64,000 nt of DNA from Stromatinia cepivora (Eukaryota; Ascomycota; Leotiomycetes; Helotiales; Sclerotiniaceae): positions 620,001-684,000 of the forward strand of contig RCTD01000010.1 in NCBI GenBank assembly GCA_014898415.1, in the 5' to 3' direction. Below are positions 13,139-27,055 of the stretch, in pieces; the stretch's first letter is position 1, and every line of letters begins with the position of its first letter. The translations under genes and the position numbers were made by a program. The notes beneath the pieces were generated by a model, which did not search any database, had not been told where the DNA came from, and saw only the letters and a list, made by a program, of their open reading frames with translations.

Positions 13139-16100
13139 ATGTCGACACCAATTCTAGAGAAGGAACAATACTCGTTCCCGGCATTTTCAACAGATCCTCA
13201 ACATAATGATCACCAAGAATCATCCCGGCAGGAACATCGCTCGTCCGATGAAGATGGAACTCTACGAGGTGAACACCCTTACGAAGATAATCATGAGCAA
13301 GAAATCGATAACAACCACTTAAGAGTTGCCACAAGTTTTTCCAATGACCCAGAACACCTGAGCAAGAGGAGTCAATCGCCATTATCCGCTGCAGCACAAA
13401 GAGAGCAATCACGGCGGCTTGATGATGATCTTGAAATGCTTCGAGTAGAACGCGTAATATCGAACGAAGAGAAGGAAGATGGCCACAGTATGGGTAAATC
13501 ACTGATGTCGAGATCGAGGGGAGGAGGTGCAGAACCCATTGATGACTTCGACGTCAATACCACCCCCATCCACGAGAAGACCAAAATATACAGGCCACCA
13601 GCACATCCTGCCACGGCACTTGCAAAGTTCTTTAAGAAGGTTCACGGCTCTAGCATTCTAGTTCGATACTTTGTCTACATCACGCCAGTGATGTTACTAC
13701 TTTTGATTCCCCTTTTATTTGGACTTCTCCTTTTTCAGAACTCCACAGTTGGAGGTGTAAAGCTTTTCTGGTTTGGGATTTGGTTGGAAATTGTCTGGTT
13801 GACTTTATGGCTTGCGAGAGTGAGTAATCGGTTAATATGTCCGAAGCAAAACTTCGCTAATTGCTCCCTATAGATCATTGCCAAATGCATCCCGTATCCA
13901 ATGGGCCTGATTTCCAGCTTATTTACAAATAACGACAAGAAATGGAGAGATTTAGGGAGATCACTTGAGGTTCCAGCAACCTTGTTCTTCTGGTGGCTGG
14001 CCATTGAAATTTCTTTTCTTCCAACAATGAAGAACCATCATCTTGATGGAAACAAAACAACTCGTGAATGGGAAATCACTTGCAATAAGATCATCGTGTC
14101 CATTTTTGTTGGAGCAACCTTGAACTTCATTGAGAAAATCATTATTCAACTCATTGCCATCAGTTTTCACTTACGAACATACTCGGACCGAATTGAACTT
14201 AACAAATTTCAAATTCAGAGTTTGGTCAAATTGTACAAATATTCAAAGGAAAAGATTCAAGAGCAAGATGAGGATTTTGAGGATCATAGTGCGCAGGCGG
14301 GTGTTAGGTCCGGAGCTCGTACTCCAATGGTTTATGTCAACAAGGCGCAGAAAAATGCGAGGAATGTCTTTACCAAAGTTGGAGATGTCGCGGGTAAAGT
14401 AGCTGGAGATTTCACCGGAAGGGCTGTAACATCGAGTACTCATCCTCATCAAGTGTAAGCATTTTTCAGGCTATGAATCCCAACATTACTAATTGTACAT
14501 TTTAGAATTCTCCAGCTTCTGAACACCACAACTGGATCTCAAGTCCTTGCTCGGAGACTTTACCGAACTTTTGTACATGGCGACTCGGAAACTATTCTTG
14601 CGGAGGATTTAACACTAGCTTTCGATAATGAGGAAGAAGCCGAAGCAGCATTTACCATGTTCGATAAAGATTTGAACGGTGATATCTCCATGGAAGAACT
14701 CGAAACAGTTTGTGTTGAAATTGGGCGAGAACGAAAAGCGATCACTGCCTCGCTCAAAGATCTGGACTCAGTCGTCAGTAAACTCGATGACATACTCTTA
14801 TTTATCGTTGTAGTCATTACCATATTGGTATTCATCTCTTTAATCTCTACTTCAGCATCTGGTGTTTTGACATCAGCCGGATCATCTGTTTTGGCACTTT
14901 CTTGGTTGTTCACTGCAACTGCTCAAGAGTTCTTACAATCCATCATCTTCGTTTTCGTCAAGCATCCATTCGATGTTGGTGACCGAGTCACGATTTACGG
15001 AAACACGGGATCCAAACTACAAGGCGATGATTATTTCGTGAAAGAAATTTCTCTCCTGTTCACCGAATTCAAAAAGATGGAAGGACATGTCGTACAAGCT
15101 CCGAATAGTTACCTCAACACACTTTTCATCCTGAATCAGCGACGCTCAGGTGGTCTCGCCGAAGCCGTCCCCATCACCGTTAAATTCGGCACATCCATCG
15201 AACAACTCGAACAACTCCGTGAAGAACTCGTCAAGTTCGTACAAACCGAAAAACGGGAGTACCAAGGAAAAATCATCACCGAAGTAACAACCATCTACGA
15301 AAACTACTCCATCACCTTCAACGTCGTCTTCTTCTACAAATCTAGTTGGCAAAACGAATTATTACGTCTTCAACGTCGCAACAAATTCATCATCGCCATG
15401 ATTTGCGCAATGGAAGATCTAGGAATTCAAGGTCCACGTCAACGTCTCGCAGGTTTCGCCCAAGAAAACCCCGTCTTCCTAAATGGAGCCTATCCACCCC
15501 CCTACCAACCTAATCCCGAACAATCCGAATTCGGACCCGGTCCACGCTCTGGATCTCTCGCCCGCGATCAAGGACCCATGGGCGAATACGAGCCTCAAAC
15601 CGGACCCCAACACACCCCAGGCATAAATTCCCACCCCTCCATCCTCCGCCGCCGAACATCCAATTCTCAATCCAACGCCCGACGCCGCGGGGAATCCCTC
15701 TCCGCAATGAACAAACGCGTCGACTTCTCCCTCGGCATGCAAGGAATGTCCTCGGGCATGGATCTCGGCGACGTCTTCGACGACCGTCCCAAACCACGCA
15801 TTCCCATCCCCGACGTCACATTTACATCTGCCTCTCCCGGACGCGTCTCGCGTCCAAGCCGCGACACACAATCTCGCGACCACGAAGAAAGTCTCGCGCG
15901 CCAATCAACCCGAGATTCCTCATCGAGAGGCGACCAACTTAATAAAACCCCCTCATCCAATTCCGGCCGCGCACAAACCCATCTAAATCGATTTTTCTCC
16001 CGAGGAAGGGGAAAGTTTCCCGGTACGACAGCCGGTAATTATCGTAATAGTATGGAAGAAGAAGAAGGAACCAATCTCGATGAACTAGAAGCGGGTCTTC

Positions 16101-16321
16101 ATCTTCATTCGCTCGCGAGAGATCATAGTAGTGAGTTGAGGGATATACCTGAGGCGTGTGGGAGTACGAGCACGACGGCGAACGCCAGTCCCGGGGCTGG
16201 AGCGGGAGTAGGTGTGAGGGGGAGAATAGATCCAAGGTCTGGGTTGGTGAGTTCGCGGGCGGTGGAGAGTGAAGAGGGGGGGATGGGTGGACCGCCTAGA
16301 CGTGCTTTTACGGGTGCTTAG
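13139..16321 (+). CDS. MscS-family mechanosensitive ion channel with EF-hand (Msy1/Msy2 type)
   Basis: Exons 13139-13819, 13874-14454 and 14506-16321 (introns of 54 and 51 nt) give 1025 aa. The first ~165 residues are acidic and disordered. Hydrophobic segments follow near residues 174-200, 206-232, 257-277 and 298-325, an EF-hand loop [12 protein letters not shown] near 473, then more membrane segments from about 517 ([14 protein letters not shown]) and the MscS pore/beta motif [13 protein letters not shown] near 572. The last ~300 residues are Pro/Arg/Gly/Ser-rich and probably cytosolic. In fission yeast the Msy proteins sit in ER/nuclear-envelope membranes and control calcium and volume after hypo-osmotic shock. 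The same role is inferred here from the shared EF-hand plus MscS order. Confidence 0.93.
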
Positions 16322-17214
16322 ATAGCGTTGGTTAGCATAAGTATTCCAGACATGGAAAAGGGCAGAGCAGAGCAGAGCAGAGAAAAGAAAAGAAAAGAAA
16401 AGAAAAGAAGAGAATGAAGAAAGAAGAAAGAAGACCAAATGATATTTAGCGAATGTTTCGATTTTGATTTCGATTTTGATTTCGATACGAATATAGATAG
16501 CGTGGATAGATGAGATTCAAAAGAGCCAACCTAGTAGGAAGGTACTTAGTATTGGCTATTGCGTAGATTTTATAATAGAACAGAGAGAACAGAGAGAAGA
16601 CAGACAGGTTGGGATAGCTAAAAAGCCACCTACAGGATTTAAAAGTAATGAATTAAGATTAAATTTCACGGTTATTACCTATTAGGACATCGATCACATC
16701 ATATCAACACAATGAGTGCAACTCCATCCTATAGAGTAATTGCACACAAGCAACCCGATACGCTTAATCAAAATGAATAGAAAGTCCATTGGATAGGTTA
16801 TTTCATATTTCCCTAGAAGCCAAAATAATACATAATAGTAACAAATACACGCAACGTACCCCGCTCAGTTGTTGTTCCCAGCTGATATGCTCTTGCATCC
16901 TCTCCCTCTACTCCATGTCTGTCCTGTCATGCGCATTCGCAAAAGAACACCACCACGGATAGACAAACCAAAGCACCCTTACTTCAAATTAGAAAATAAC
17001 ACACTCAAGAAATGTAAATAAAGAGACTAGACAAATCAACTTGACCGCGTAGTGACTCCTCATCATCCACCGAAATACCCTATCAACACCCAATCCTACC
17101 ACACTAAAAATGGAACTGAAATCGAAAGCGATTTTGTATGATCATAATCTCATCTATCGTAACACGTATTCAACCAGGCAGCCAACAGCTCAATCCTGTT
17201 TCGATATCCATGGT
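16322..17214. other. Convergent intergenic with short tandem repeats
   Basis: Space between the 3' ends of the channel and NTF2-like genes. It holds GCAGA and AAAAG runs at about 16362-16410 and a duplicated 12-nt TTTTGATTTCGA-like unit at 16452-16487. No gene seen. Confidence 0.6.
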
Positions 17215-18989
17215 TTAGAAATCCCAGAAATCACCACCAGTAGCTTTCTGATTCTGTGCTTTACCGGGGCGGCCATTGCGAAATTTACTTCCTACTCCAT
17301 TGAGACCACCAGCTTCCTCTCCATCAGAATCATCTCCAAATCCCCAGCTTCTACCTGCACCCTTGCTACCACCCATACCGTCACCCATTGTCTTGATACC
17401 AACATTCTTTTGGTTGCGGTGTGAAGCGGTGTGTATTTCTGATAAAGGCTTCTTGGTAGAATTGGATCGAATTGGTGAAGAAGGGTCATTTTCTTTGTGG
17501 GAATTCTTCTCGATAGGAGATTGATCATAAGTGTCCCAGTTAGCATCCATCATCTTCACAGCCTTGGCTCTATCTTCTCCCATGTGAGCAGGAGCTTTTC
17601 CGGTAACTGGTGAGTCATCAGTCATGGTGAAATGCGGATCAAAGTCCTTGTGTCTGTCCTTGACATTGGCGAGAGCTGGGACTTGCTTCTTCGAAGCTGG
17701 TGTTTCATTTCCATTCTCATCGAACAGAATATCTTTGTAGAGTCCAAGTCCATTATTGTGTCCTTGTCCTTGAGGTCTTCCAACAATGCGACGTTCTTGT
17801 TGTGGAGTGCCTTCATCCCGGAACTCAAAATGGGTTTGAGCATCCTTGCGAGGCTTTTCAGCCTTCTTGAATCTGACTGGACTGTCCAAAACTTCATCAT
17901 CACTGTTGCCCCAATGACGAACTTCAGCCGCGCGAAGAACTTTGGTAGGAACAACTTTTTGTGGTGTTTGAAATTCATCGAATCCCCATTGACTTTGATG
18001 TTGACCCTTGCCACCTTTTCCAGTTGCCGGTCGAACGGGCTCCTCTTCCTCCGGGGCATCTGTGAAATCGAAATGTTCATATCTAGCTGGGTTGGGGCGG
18101 TACATGGGATCCTTGGACTTCTCAAGAACAGGGCTAACTGGTGCAGATTGTTCCTCGTGGGCATCGAAAAGTCTAGATGGAGCAAATTTCTTTGAGGCGC
18201 CTGCTTTAGAACCAGCTTTGGAAGGAGAGGGGTCATCTTCGAGAGATGCGGAATTTTTACTAACGAAAAGATCGTGATAATCCCGAGGTTCTGGCTTTGC
18301 TGATTTGCTGGCTGGTTCGGCAGCTGGACGGGACTCTTGTATGACATCTTCTCGGGGAGCAAACAATGAAAGGCTTGCATGTGGATCGCGCGTCGCATTA
18401 TTAGAGTTGCCTCTGGCACGGGCGAGAGGGTCTGCGTTTGAAGCAGCATCTGATATGCCAGAACTTCTAACACTTGATGTGATGAGCTTTATCTGATCTT
18501 TTCCATCCCGAATTGGCCAATTTCGTCCACTCTTTCCGATGACATCGATCAATTTGAGAAGTGAACCTTGGTCCCAATTTTGTCGGATTTGTTGGATCTT
18601 GCCGCTGGCATCGAAACTGACGATATGGATCTGCCATTATTAGTATGCGAACACCGCAAAACATATGATACCAAACTTACTATTGGAAAGGTGACTGTAC
18701 GATCAGCGAGAAAGTTGTCATCCAATCCAGGTAGGTAGGACCCTCCTGATGTTTTGAACTCGACGGTTGTATGAACTTCAGCGGCAATGGAGCTGGTGCC
18801 TTCGACAATATTTAGAAAGGTCTCTTCTTTCTTCTTAAGTCGATGCTCTTCTCCATTTAGATGCTTGACTATATTAGATGATCCATTAACAGTAATGAGA
18901 GTCGTAATGAAGTGAAGAGAAGCATCACTCGCAAGTAAAGAGGGGTTTGGGGCAGCTAAAAATTGCTTATAAGCAGACTGCAGTGACAT
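17215..18989 (-). CDS. NTF2-like domain protein with long disordered tail
   Basis: Exons 18989-18681 and 18630-17215 (50-nt intron GTAAGT..GGCAG) give 574 aa. The first ~135 residues form an NTF2-like cone: an alpha-helical start (SLQSAYKQFLAAPNP), a mid-domain with beta-strand pattern and the end segment QIRQNWDQGSLLKLIDVIG. The remaining ~440 residues are charged and disordered, with conserved-looking short blocks such as YHDLFVSKNSA, RHWGNSDDE, LYKDILFDE, SWGFGDDSD and the terminal GGDFWDF. This architecture is widespread in ascomycetes as an uncharacterised protein. NTF2-like folds bind partners or small ligands, and no catalytic residues can be assigned. Confident as a gene; function unknown. 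Confidence 0.85.
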
Positions 18990-21529
18990 CTTTGAAATTG
19001 CGACGACTTATGATGGAATGCACAACAGATGCAGGTTGATGTGTAGAAGAAGTCGTGGACAATTATGACAGATGGGAATGTCTCAGATTGTTCGACAGTA
19101 AAGGATTGTTGGTGTTGTGAATGTGAGGAGGGGAGGTTTTGTGGGAGAGGAAAAGCAAAGTAGGAAGAAGTTATGGTTTATCAGCTCGCAACTTCTATTG
19201 CGAAAATATATTAATTACGCGTAACTTTGTTTTGGTAAATATTCGCGTAATAAGAAAACCTTTCATATAATATTATTGATTGTTTGTTTGTTTGATTGTG
19301 TTTACTTTTTCAATGTTTTGGAAGAAATTCACACTTTTAAGCCGTTTGTCTTTGTCTCCAATTATGGTAGGGTCCTTCAAGATTCAGGGGTATTAACAAG
19401 GCTGTGGAGGGGTTTCTATTAATCAGGATGGATGGATGGTTTGTTTATGGAGTACATTAATCTTTACTTATTTTGGTTTAGTCATGTTTATTTTCATGCT
19501 TTCACTTAGTTACTGCACCTCAAAATCATTGTAGCGAATGGGGAAATGTACAGTGATGAAATAATATAGCTCTTTTATGGATCTTTATGCTTCGATTTGT
19601 ATACAAGTTATACCTTTTGGATCCCAAATAATGAGAAGAATATGTGAAATTCGCATCTATCAATATTGAGTATCGGATCAGTACCACGCATTGACTGATG
19701 TCAAAGTAATACTCCATACAAGAGGGTGCTAATGTTATCGCAGTAGGTTTTTTAATCTTGTTGTTAGTGTAGTGAAGTCTCAATTATATCTTAGCTTTGA
19801 GCCACTTCCAGTCCTTCATTTCATAGGATAATGCGTAAGTTCGCTCATGAGACATAATCATGTTCATATTCATGATAAATCATGAGTTTCGCAAGAGAAG
19901 TAGAGTAATATATAATCCTTTCTTAGTCTAACCATCGCCTCCCACTCAAGGTCAATGATATTTATCCTCAAAATTTACTATAACCTTCCCTTTTCCGTAG
20001 CAGCTTTCAGTATCACTGACTATATGTTTGATCGTCATCCATGATACTGATATAACCAATGTACCAGAAAACAATTAGTAAGTTATCTTACCTAATTATT
20101 AGAAAGCTTCCCGAAATGCTCACAAGAAACCACAACATCCATCAATATTCTTCCATGAATGAGATTTTGATTTGGAACTGTAGTTCCCAAGATTTCACAT
20201 TTCTGTTGCATAATTATAGGGAGAGGGGTATCGTATAACACAAATAATGTGAGTTTTGTAGGTAGACCTAAATATTATACCTTGATTATGATATCCAACA
20301 ACCCTTTTCACCCTCAGACCCCATTTGGATTCCTGACTCTCCCCTTGAAATTTTAGCGAAGGTTGAGCGCCAATGAATGCTTGATGCACCTACATGAACG
20401 TTGATTATGGAGACTGATATCTTTTGAATATCGGATCCATTGTTCATTTGAGTTTCAAATCATATCTGAACTACGGCAATATGTTCCTAATGACCTTTTT
20501 GTTCCTTGATGCTGCCTGCCCAGTCTCCAAATTTTCAGAATTATCAGATCTTGATCCAAGTGTCCTCATATGATCAAAAATTCATACCCTAAATCTTTGA
20601 TACGTTTGCTTAACAGATGTCTGTGGTCAAACGCATGCGGGTATTAATGCTTTCACCTAGATTGATTTTCAAGAGTTCCAACCCAATATCGTGAATAACT
20701 CAACCCACAACTAAATTTCCCCAACGTCTTCATTAGTATAGCTTCACCTTGATAGAAATCTCCCTCCTCCCACCCTCCTATCACACCCTCAAACTGCTCT
20801 AATCCTCGGCCAAGGGAGCCTCACTCAAACCCTACCCCTCTTGGCTGTGACAATCTTCCATGTCAAAACATCGAGGACCTACAATGGACAATGATACCAC
20901 TCCATATAGTTTGTCTTAACTAACATGCTGGGACGAGCAAGAAAGGAGATTTTTACACCACCTTTATCCTTAAACCGTTCCATACCTGTCTTTCCACATC
21001 CACCCCAACATTGATGGGGCATAGACAGTCCAGAATACCCCTCTATTTCTCTATCAAAACACAAAGAAAGCTCTCTTAGCCCCAATGTTCTAGTCTCTAC
21101 CTATTTACAAGAATCAACCTAGTATCTCAGGACTAGTCAAATTAGATCAATGTTCCTATTCTCCATGCTGGTCCGCACTTGCAGTAACATGATGCATCAA
21201 TTTAGAACATTATGGGCATTATGGATGGATTTGTCGGGTATTGAATATGATGTTCGGTGGTTTGCTTTGCCATGCACATCGTCTTTATTGTACTATATAT
21301 ATATTTCATGTCCTGTATGAAATGATAATATTTCGACATTCAGTGTTATTTTGGTGGTGGATTTGATTGGCTCACAAAATGTCCGAGCTTGGCAGCAGCC
21401 TTCCAGAAGCTCCCCCACCTCAAGCTCCATCTCCATTACAACTTCAGCCTCGATCAATAATATAAACTTTAAAGTGTTCTTACACAACCTCAACTCCACA
21501 AGTTTTGAGATAACCAAGGTGAAGTTATT
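18990..21529. other. 2.5-kb intergenic between divergent genes
   Basis: AT-rich sequence with only short, unsupported open frames. A short TA run lies at 21292-21303. The promoter and leader of the COP9 subunit gene must lie in the last few hundred bases. Confidence 0.5.
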
Positions 21530-22831
21530 ATGGTGTCCCAAAAGACAGTAGAAGCTCTGCAGCAGATTTCAAGCTCAGAAGAAAAACAGCAAGGCTACAT
21601 CACCCTTCTAACAAACGCCCAATTTACATCTACGCCAGCAGAGTTGCCCGAAGACTTGATCGCCATTTTCGATGCCATATTCGTTGATGCTTTAGGGATA
21701 GTTGCAACTCGATCCATTATCATATCATTTGTCGATGCGCTTAAAGCTATAAAAAGCAACGAGGCCAAAATCAAAGTTGGCGAACATGCTTTATCAACAC
21801 TTGCTGAACAAGCATCCTCATTTGAAGAACAAAATGCCCAAATCCGCGAATTGATGGCCACAGCGTATGAGGATGATGAAGACAACCTTGCAGCCGCGAA
21901 GATATTAGTTGGTATCGTTCTCGAATCATCGCAGCGGAAAGTCACAAATGAGGAGAAGGTCCGTTGTTGGATTCGTATCACGCGGAACTATCTCGAGGTG
22001 GATGACACAACGCTCGCAGAGCAATATCTGAACAAAGCCAAGAACGTCATATATACAGTCTCCGATCGCGATCTGAACCTACACTTTCAACTCAGTCAAG
22101 CCCGTATTCACGATGCCAGGAGGAATTTCTTAGCTGCTGCTCAGGGCTACCAGGATATCAGTTTCTTGCCAGTTATCGCCGAGGAAGAACGTTTGCATAC
22201 TCTCAGTATGGCCATTAAATGTGCTGTTCTGGCACCTGCAGGCCCTCTTCGAAGTCGTGCCTTGGGAAGATTATACAAGGATGAGCGAGCTGCCGGCTTA
22301 GAAGAGTTTGGTATCTTAGAAAAGATGTTCCTGGATCGCCTATTGTCCCCCGACGAAGTATCTAAGTTTGCAGAAGGTCTGGCCCAACATCAATTGGCAA
22401 AGACGCAAGATGGTACTACGGTATTGCAAAGGGCAGTTGTGGAGCACAACTTGAGAGCTGCATCGAGATTGTACAACAACATTAGCTTCGAATCCCTGGG
22501 GGACATATTGAATCTTGATGCGGACAAGGCTGAGGAGACTACCGCGAGCATGATTGAACAAGGTCGATTACTTGGCAGAATTGACCAAGTGGAGAGGGTT
22601 ATTTGGTTCGAGGGTGGAGAAGCTACTGGAGAGATAGGCAGCGGTAGAGCTGAAGGAATTGTTGGGATGGAACTGAGAAGATGGGATGCTAATGTTCAGG
22701 GGTTGGCCGAAGAAGTTGAGAAAGTCACTTCTGAGTTGCAGCTTGTTTATCCGGTAAGCAGACTTCAAACATTCTTTACTAGCTTTACTAATTTGGATTA
22801 GGACTTCGTCGCTGCGAATTTAGTGGTATAA
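21530..22831 (+). CDS. CSN4: COP9 signalosome complex subunit 4
   Basis: Exon 1 is 21530-22753. A 48-nt intron (GTAAGC..GATTAG, with a CTAAT branch motif) leads to a tiny last exon 22802-22831 encoding DFVAANLVV, giving 417 aa, the usual CSN4 length. Without splicing the frame would end in a non-conserved tail. The protein is an all-helical TPR-like solenoid (blocks around RCWIRITRNYLEVDD and DARRNFLAAAQGYQDIS) followed by the PCI winged-helix region (about 300-370, GTTVLQRAVVEHNLRAASRLY). It is a core scaffold subunit of the nuclear COP9 signalosome, which removes NEDD8 from cullins; in filamentous fungi the complex affects development and secondary metabolism. The gene is convergent with the SGNH hydrolase gene. 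Confidence 0.93.
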
Positions 22832-23090
22832 AAGTATGGATGAGGCTAAATGAATTACACGATACAACATTGGCGTTAGGTGTGAGGAGTTCAGCGTGAC
22901 GATTTTCACCATGAAATTTATGATATTAATGAACAATAGATGAATGATCATCATGAGCAAGAATACAACATTTTCTATCTCTACCAATCGTATCAGTGTG
23001 TACCGCCTACCTTTTGAGGCGTCTCAACTCAAGCCATTAATTCGATCAAGCATCTAAGTTTTGTCACAATATCTTGCCACACCTCAGCTC

Positions 23091-23912
23091 TCAACTCATT
23101 TGGAACATTAGAGTCTTTTGCCCTCTCTCATGCTTTAATTCCCTACCAGACATCAACCTGTGAAGTTCACCACCAACCAAAGCTCCCATGCGATCATATC
23201 CCTCATCTGTAAAATGTAAACCATCGGCCCAGATTCGGCTGCGTTCCTCTTCCGGCATACTCCAATATGGTACAGCATCATGAAGGTCAAACACGTGACT
23301 AGATGGCAGCTCAGCATTACCCTCGGCCTCTTATGAGGGACACTTACAAATTCTCAGCTTGATGAGCACGAATCATATCATTTAGATAGTCTCTCCGTTG
23401 GTCAAGCTCTGGACTGCATGTACCACATTCTGGGACAGTCAAGGCTAAGACTTGAGTGCCTCGAGAAAGAGCATAATCCCAAACCTTCATCAAGTACTCA
23501 AAGACGGTGTCGACATCTTGATTTTGGGTTAGATCATTCGTCCCTCCCAGTACTACCATCCAGCTGTAAGGAGCTTTGATCTCATTGTCTGTAACAGATT
23601 AGTATGTATTATACAGTTCAAACCAACAGCATCAACAACGCCAACATCATACCACCACAGCTACCACCACAACCATTATGCCGAAGGATTGGGACATCAC
23701 TTACACAAGATATCTAGTCTTGGTAAGTAGTGTCCAGGAGGACTAACAACTTGATCTCCGGGCAATCCTTGCACATCTGTGCTTATCGAGATGTAGGGTG
23801 TAGATGTCTGAAAGGTATCTTCCAATGCAATTGCGTATGGATGATTGGATGGCCACCCCTGCGTTAATGAATTGCCAAAGCAAAGAATGCGAACAGGATT
23901 CAGAATAAGCAT
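23091..23912 (-). CDS. SGNH/GDSL-type hydrolase
   Basis: Three exons, 23912-23705, 23588-23348 and 23298-23091, with introns of 116 and 49 nt; 218 aa. The joins restore YNEIKAPYSW and NFHVFDLHD. Family blocks are complete: block I with the nucleophile Ser in FGNSLTQGW (residues ~11-19), block III GGTND carrying the catalytic-fold Asn, and block V DGLHFTDEGYDRMG with the Asp/His pair. There is no signal peptide, so it is probably an intracellular esterase/lipase of the small fungal SGNH group. The substrate cannot be told from sequence. It shares a 556-bp promoter region with the divergent MPS1 gene. Confidence 0.88.
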
Positions 23913-24468
23913 GATGGTAATAGGGGAGGAATTGTGTGCCCCGCACCCAATGCACCTGAGTAGTGGAGTCTAGAACCGGCACAATGTCACTGTCTACTTA
24001 TGAGGATTTGTATGTAAAAGTGTGAATATGAACAGAGGCAATGATTATAAGTTTAAAGTTCTTTAAAAAGGGAAGGAAAATTATTTATCTGTGTGTTGAA
24101 AATAACTAATGAGTTCTAATAATTGTACTTCATGAATGTGACTTAAGAGCCAATACATGATTCAAAGGTGTACCAGAGGAGGAGGGCTTGATGTTCCGCG
24201 GGTTCTGCGGTTGCCTGGCCCCGGTTGTGGTTGCCATGTAAACAATCAAATTTCAACCCGCGAAATTGGAAAGTCTCGACAACCTCATTTCATAACCTTA
24301 GCTTTACGCGCCAATTTTTTTATACCACGCGCATTATCACCCAGATCTGCAACATTTTTGCTTGAAAAAGAGGATGTAATTAATAGGAACCAGGTTACAT
24401 AATTCGACAACTATCCCGAACAAGTATCAACAATCAATTCACTGCCTATCCTCCAGCACATTGTCTCA
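23913..24468. promoter_or_regulatory. Shared divergent promoter region of SGNH hydrolase and MPS1
   Basis: A 556-bp gap between start codons facing away from each other. It includes a GC-rich patch at 24200-24260 and the heptamer TTACGCGCC around 24304-24312. No TATA or factor site was assigned. Confidence 0.45.
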
Positions 24469-27055
24469 ATGGCGATGGCTTCACCAATCCCCACAAGCTC
24501 GAGTCAATTCGCAGCCATTCGAAGACCTGCCTCACGAAATGCATACAAACAAGCTCCTAGCCGACCATCCTCTACACGACCTGATGTAGAAACAGCTCGA
24601 CATTATTCACTCAACGACAGCTCCGATGACGAAATCCCCATGCCAATGAAGTTGAGTGCCTTAACGAAAGCTTTACTAAACGATGAGGCCTCAATTATGG
24701 AACCTTCTACTACTCGTACGACACCCGAGCCTTCTCATATATCACACACAAGAGCGGAAAGTGCGGGTATATTGGGAACATCTACGAGACAGAACCAATC
24801 GCCTATGGGAAGCAATGAACATAGTCCTACCTATCCGCGACGAGTTGTGCGATTGAGTGGCACGCCTGGCTCCTCAACTTTACGAAGAGGAGCGTCATTG
24901 TCCAGTGCGGTCCAAAAACACAATGAGCAACAAGCGGCACCAAAAGCGGGGGAGGGCGCATTGGATCTTAGCACGCCGGCACCAGTACCGAGGACCGTAC
25001 GAGTATCTATTGGCAGATCTTCAATTGGGTCTTCCGGGAGACGATCTGGCAGACCAGAGTCACCACAACAGGAAGATGGGTATGAGAATGACGGGCCACA
25101 AGAATATCCTTCGACAGTTACAAGATCAAATTTAGCTGCGAGCCAGGGAAGTGTATCCAGATATAACCCCTCTACTGTTGGCCGTTCGAGGTATGGTGAA
25201 GAGATAGGATTACAGAGCTCCATGAGAGTCAAGAGAGGTGCAGTTCCTAAAGTGTTTGGTACATTTATGAGAGGCCCAGCTCGAAGAGGGCGACCGCGGA
25301 TATCTCAGTCGGATGAAGAACACAGCCCAATGGAGGAAAACGCAAACAGCAACGATATTGGATCCAGTCAGGAACCTCAAAGCCAGGAATCACAATACGA
25401 GCAACGGGAAAGCCAGAATAAAAGTCCCACTCCGGAACTAGAAGTAGCTAGAAGGGCTCCAGTCTCGTCATTTAGAGATTTTGCTGCTTCAGGCAGTCCT
25501 CCTAGCTCGAATGCCCTTCTCAATTCCGTCTTGCGTTCAAGGTCGCCTCCACCACCCACTTTATCTAGCTCTCGGACGTCTGACCCTCGCTCAATTCCCT
25601 CCGCGTCGCAACAACAACCTGTATTCAAGATACCAGCTCCTCGTCCAGGTCTTCCCGTGACTTATGATCAAGAGAATGAGGCACCACCAACTTTCAAGCG
25701 GAATAAGCAACCTTTGATACAGACGAATAGCGCAGAGAAATATCACCGACCAGAAAGCTTCGACAAGAATTCTATACGTGCTACTGGGTCTCCGGAAAGA
25801 CGACCCCTGGCTGTCCGAAGTCAGAATACTCCTCAAAGACCTGCTCCGCCACCACCTAAGATGTCCGTATTAGAAGCAGCTACTAGTACTGCTGGCGCTG
25901 CTACTACATCGCACGCCAATAATCGGAGAAATAGGCTAAAGGTCAATGGCAAGATATTCACACGCCTGGATGTTATTGGACGTGGAGGTAGTTCAAAAGT
26001 GTACCGAGTTATGGCAGAGAACTCGAAGATATTTGCATTGAAGCGGGTCTCGTTGGAAGATGCAGATGAATCAGCTATACGTGGTTTCAAGGGTGAAATT
26101 GATTTACTGAAAAAATTGGGCTCGGTGGAGAGAGTGATTCATTTATATGACTACGAGCTGAATGACGAGAGGGGGATACTTAGTGTGGTAGGCTACACAT
26201 TCTTCATATTTGTGCAAATGGAATCAACTAACTTTTACCTAGCTTATGGAGATGGGTGAATTGGATATGAATACCATCCTTAATCTACGCATGAAATCTG
26301 AACAAGCCAAGCTGGATATCAATTTCGTGCGCTACTACTGGAAAGAAATGCTCGAGTGTCTCCAAGCCGTTCACGCTTACGACATAGTCCACTCTGATCT
26401 CAAACCTCACAATTTTGTCCTTGTTCAAGGTCGTCTTAAGCTCATAGATTTCGGTATCGCCAACGCAATCCGAACTGAAGAAACCGTGAACGTTCACCGT
26501 GAAACACAAATCGGCACTCCAAACTACATGTCTCCTGAATCGCTCATGGATTCCAATGCTTCTGACGGAAAAAATCGCAATGAACCAAAACTCATGAAGC
26601 TCGGAAAGCCATCCGATATTTGGAGTTTGGGCTGTATACTGTATCAAATGACCTATGGTCGTGCTCCATTCGGTCATATCCAAAACCAACTGCAGCGCTG
26701 CCAAGCAATCATAAACTTCAGCTACGACATCGAATATCCGACATATGGAGTGGGCGGTGTTCTGGTCCCCAACTCCCTTATCCAAACACTGAAAAACTGC
26801 TTGAACAGAGACCAGCATAAGAGACCATCGGCGGAAGAATTATTAGGGGATGATGATACATTCTTGTATCCGCTAGAGATTGATATGGACAAGCACTTTC
26901 CCATGACTGAAGAGTTGCTAGGCAGAATTTTGCAAAACGTGATACAAAAATGCGAGACTCTGGGGAGGGTGCCTAGTGAAGGCGAACTTTTGACTTCGTG
27001 GCCCAAGGGCTATTTTGCAAGTTTGCGGAAGGCCGAGCAGAGGGGTGGAGCATAA
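24469..27055 (+). CDS. MPS1: MPS1/TTK-type spindle checkpoint protein kinase
   Basis: Exons 24469-26187 and 26243-27055 (55-nt intron GTAGGC..CCTAG) give 843 aa. The first ~485 residues are Ser/Pro/Arg-rich and disordered, as in other Mps1 proteins. The kinase domain starts near residue 490: P-loop GRGGSSKVYRV (~504), ATP lysine in FALKRV (~523), MEMGELDM hinge, catalytic loop HSDLKPHNF (~622), DFG in LIDFGIA (~642) and activation-segment end GTPNYMSPE. The HSD in place of HRD and the GGSS P-loop are typical of the Mps1/TTK family, not defects. Mps1 acts at kinetochores in the spindle assembly checkpoint and in spindle-pole duplication. No TPR domain is visible at the N terminus. Confidence 0.95.

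Noticed and set aside
13137..13502. 121-codon minus frame opposite the channel gene
   Set aside because: Antisense shadow of the spliced channel exon 1; no motif of its own.
26391..26417. HSD in place of HRD in the MPS1 catalytic loop, as a possible dead kinase
   Set aside because: HSDLKP is normal for the Mps1/TTK family; the P-loop, lysine and DFG are intact.
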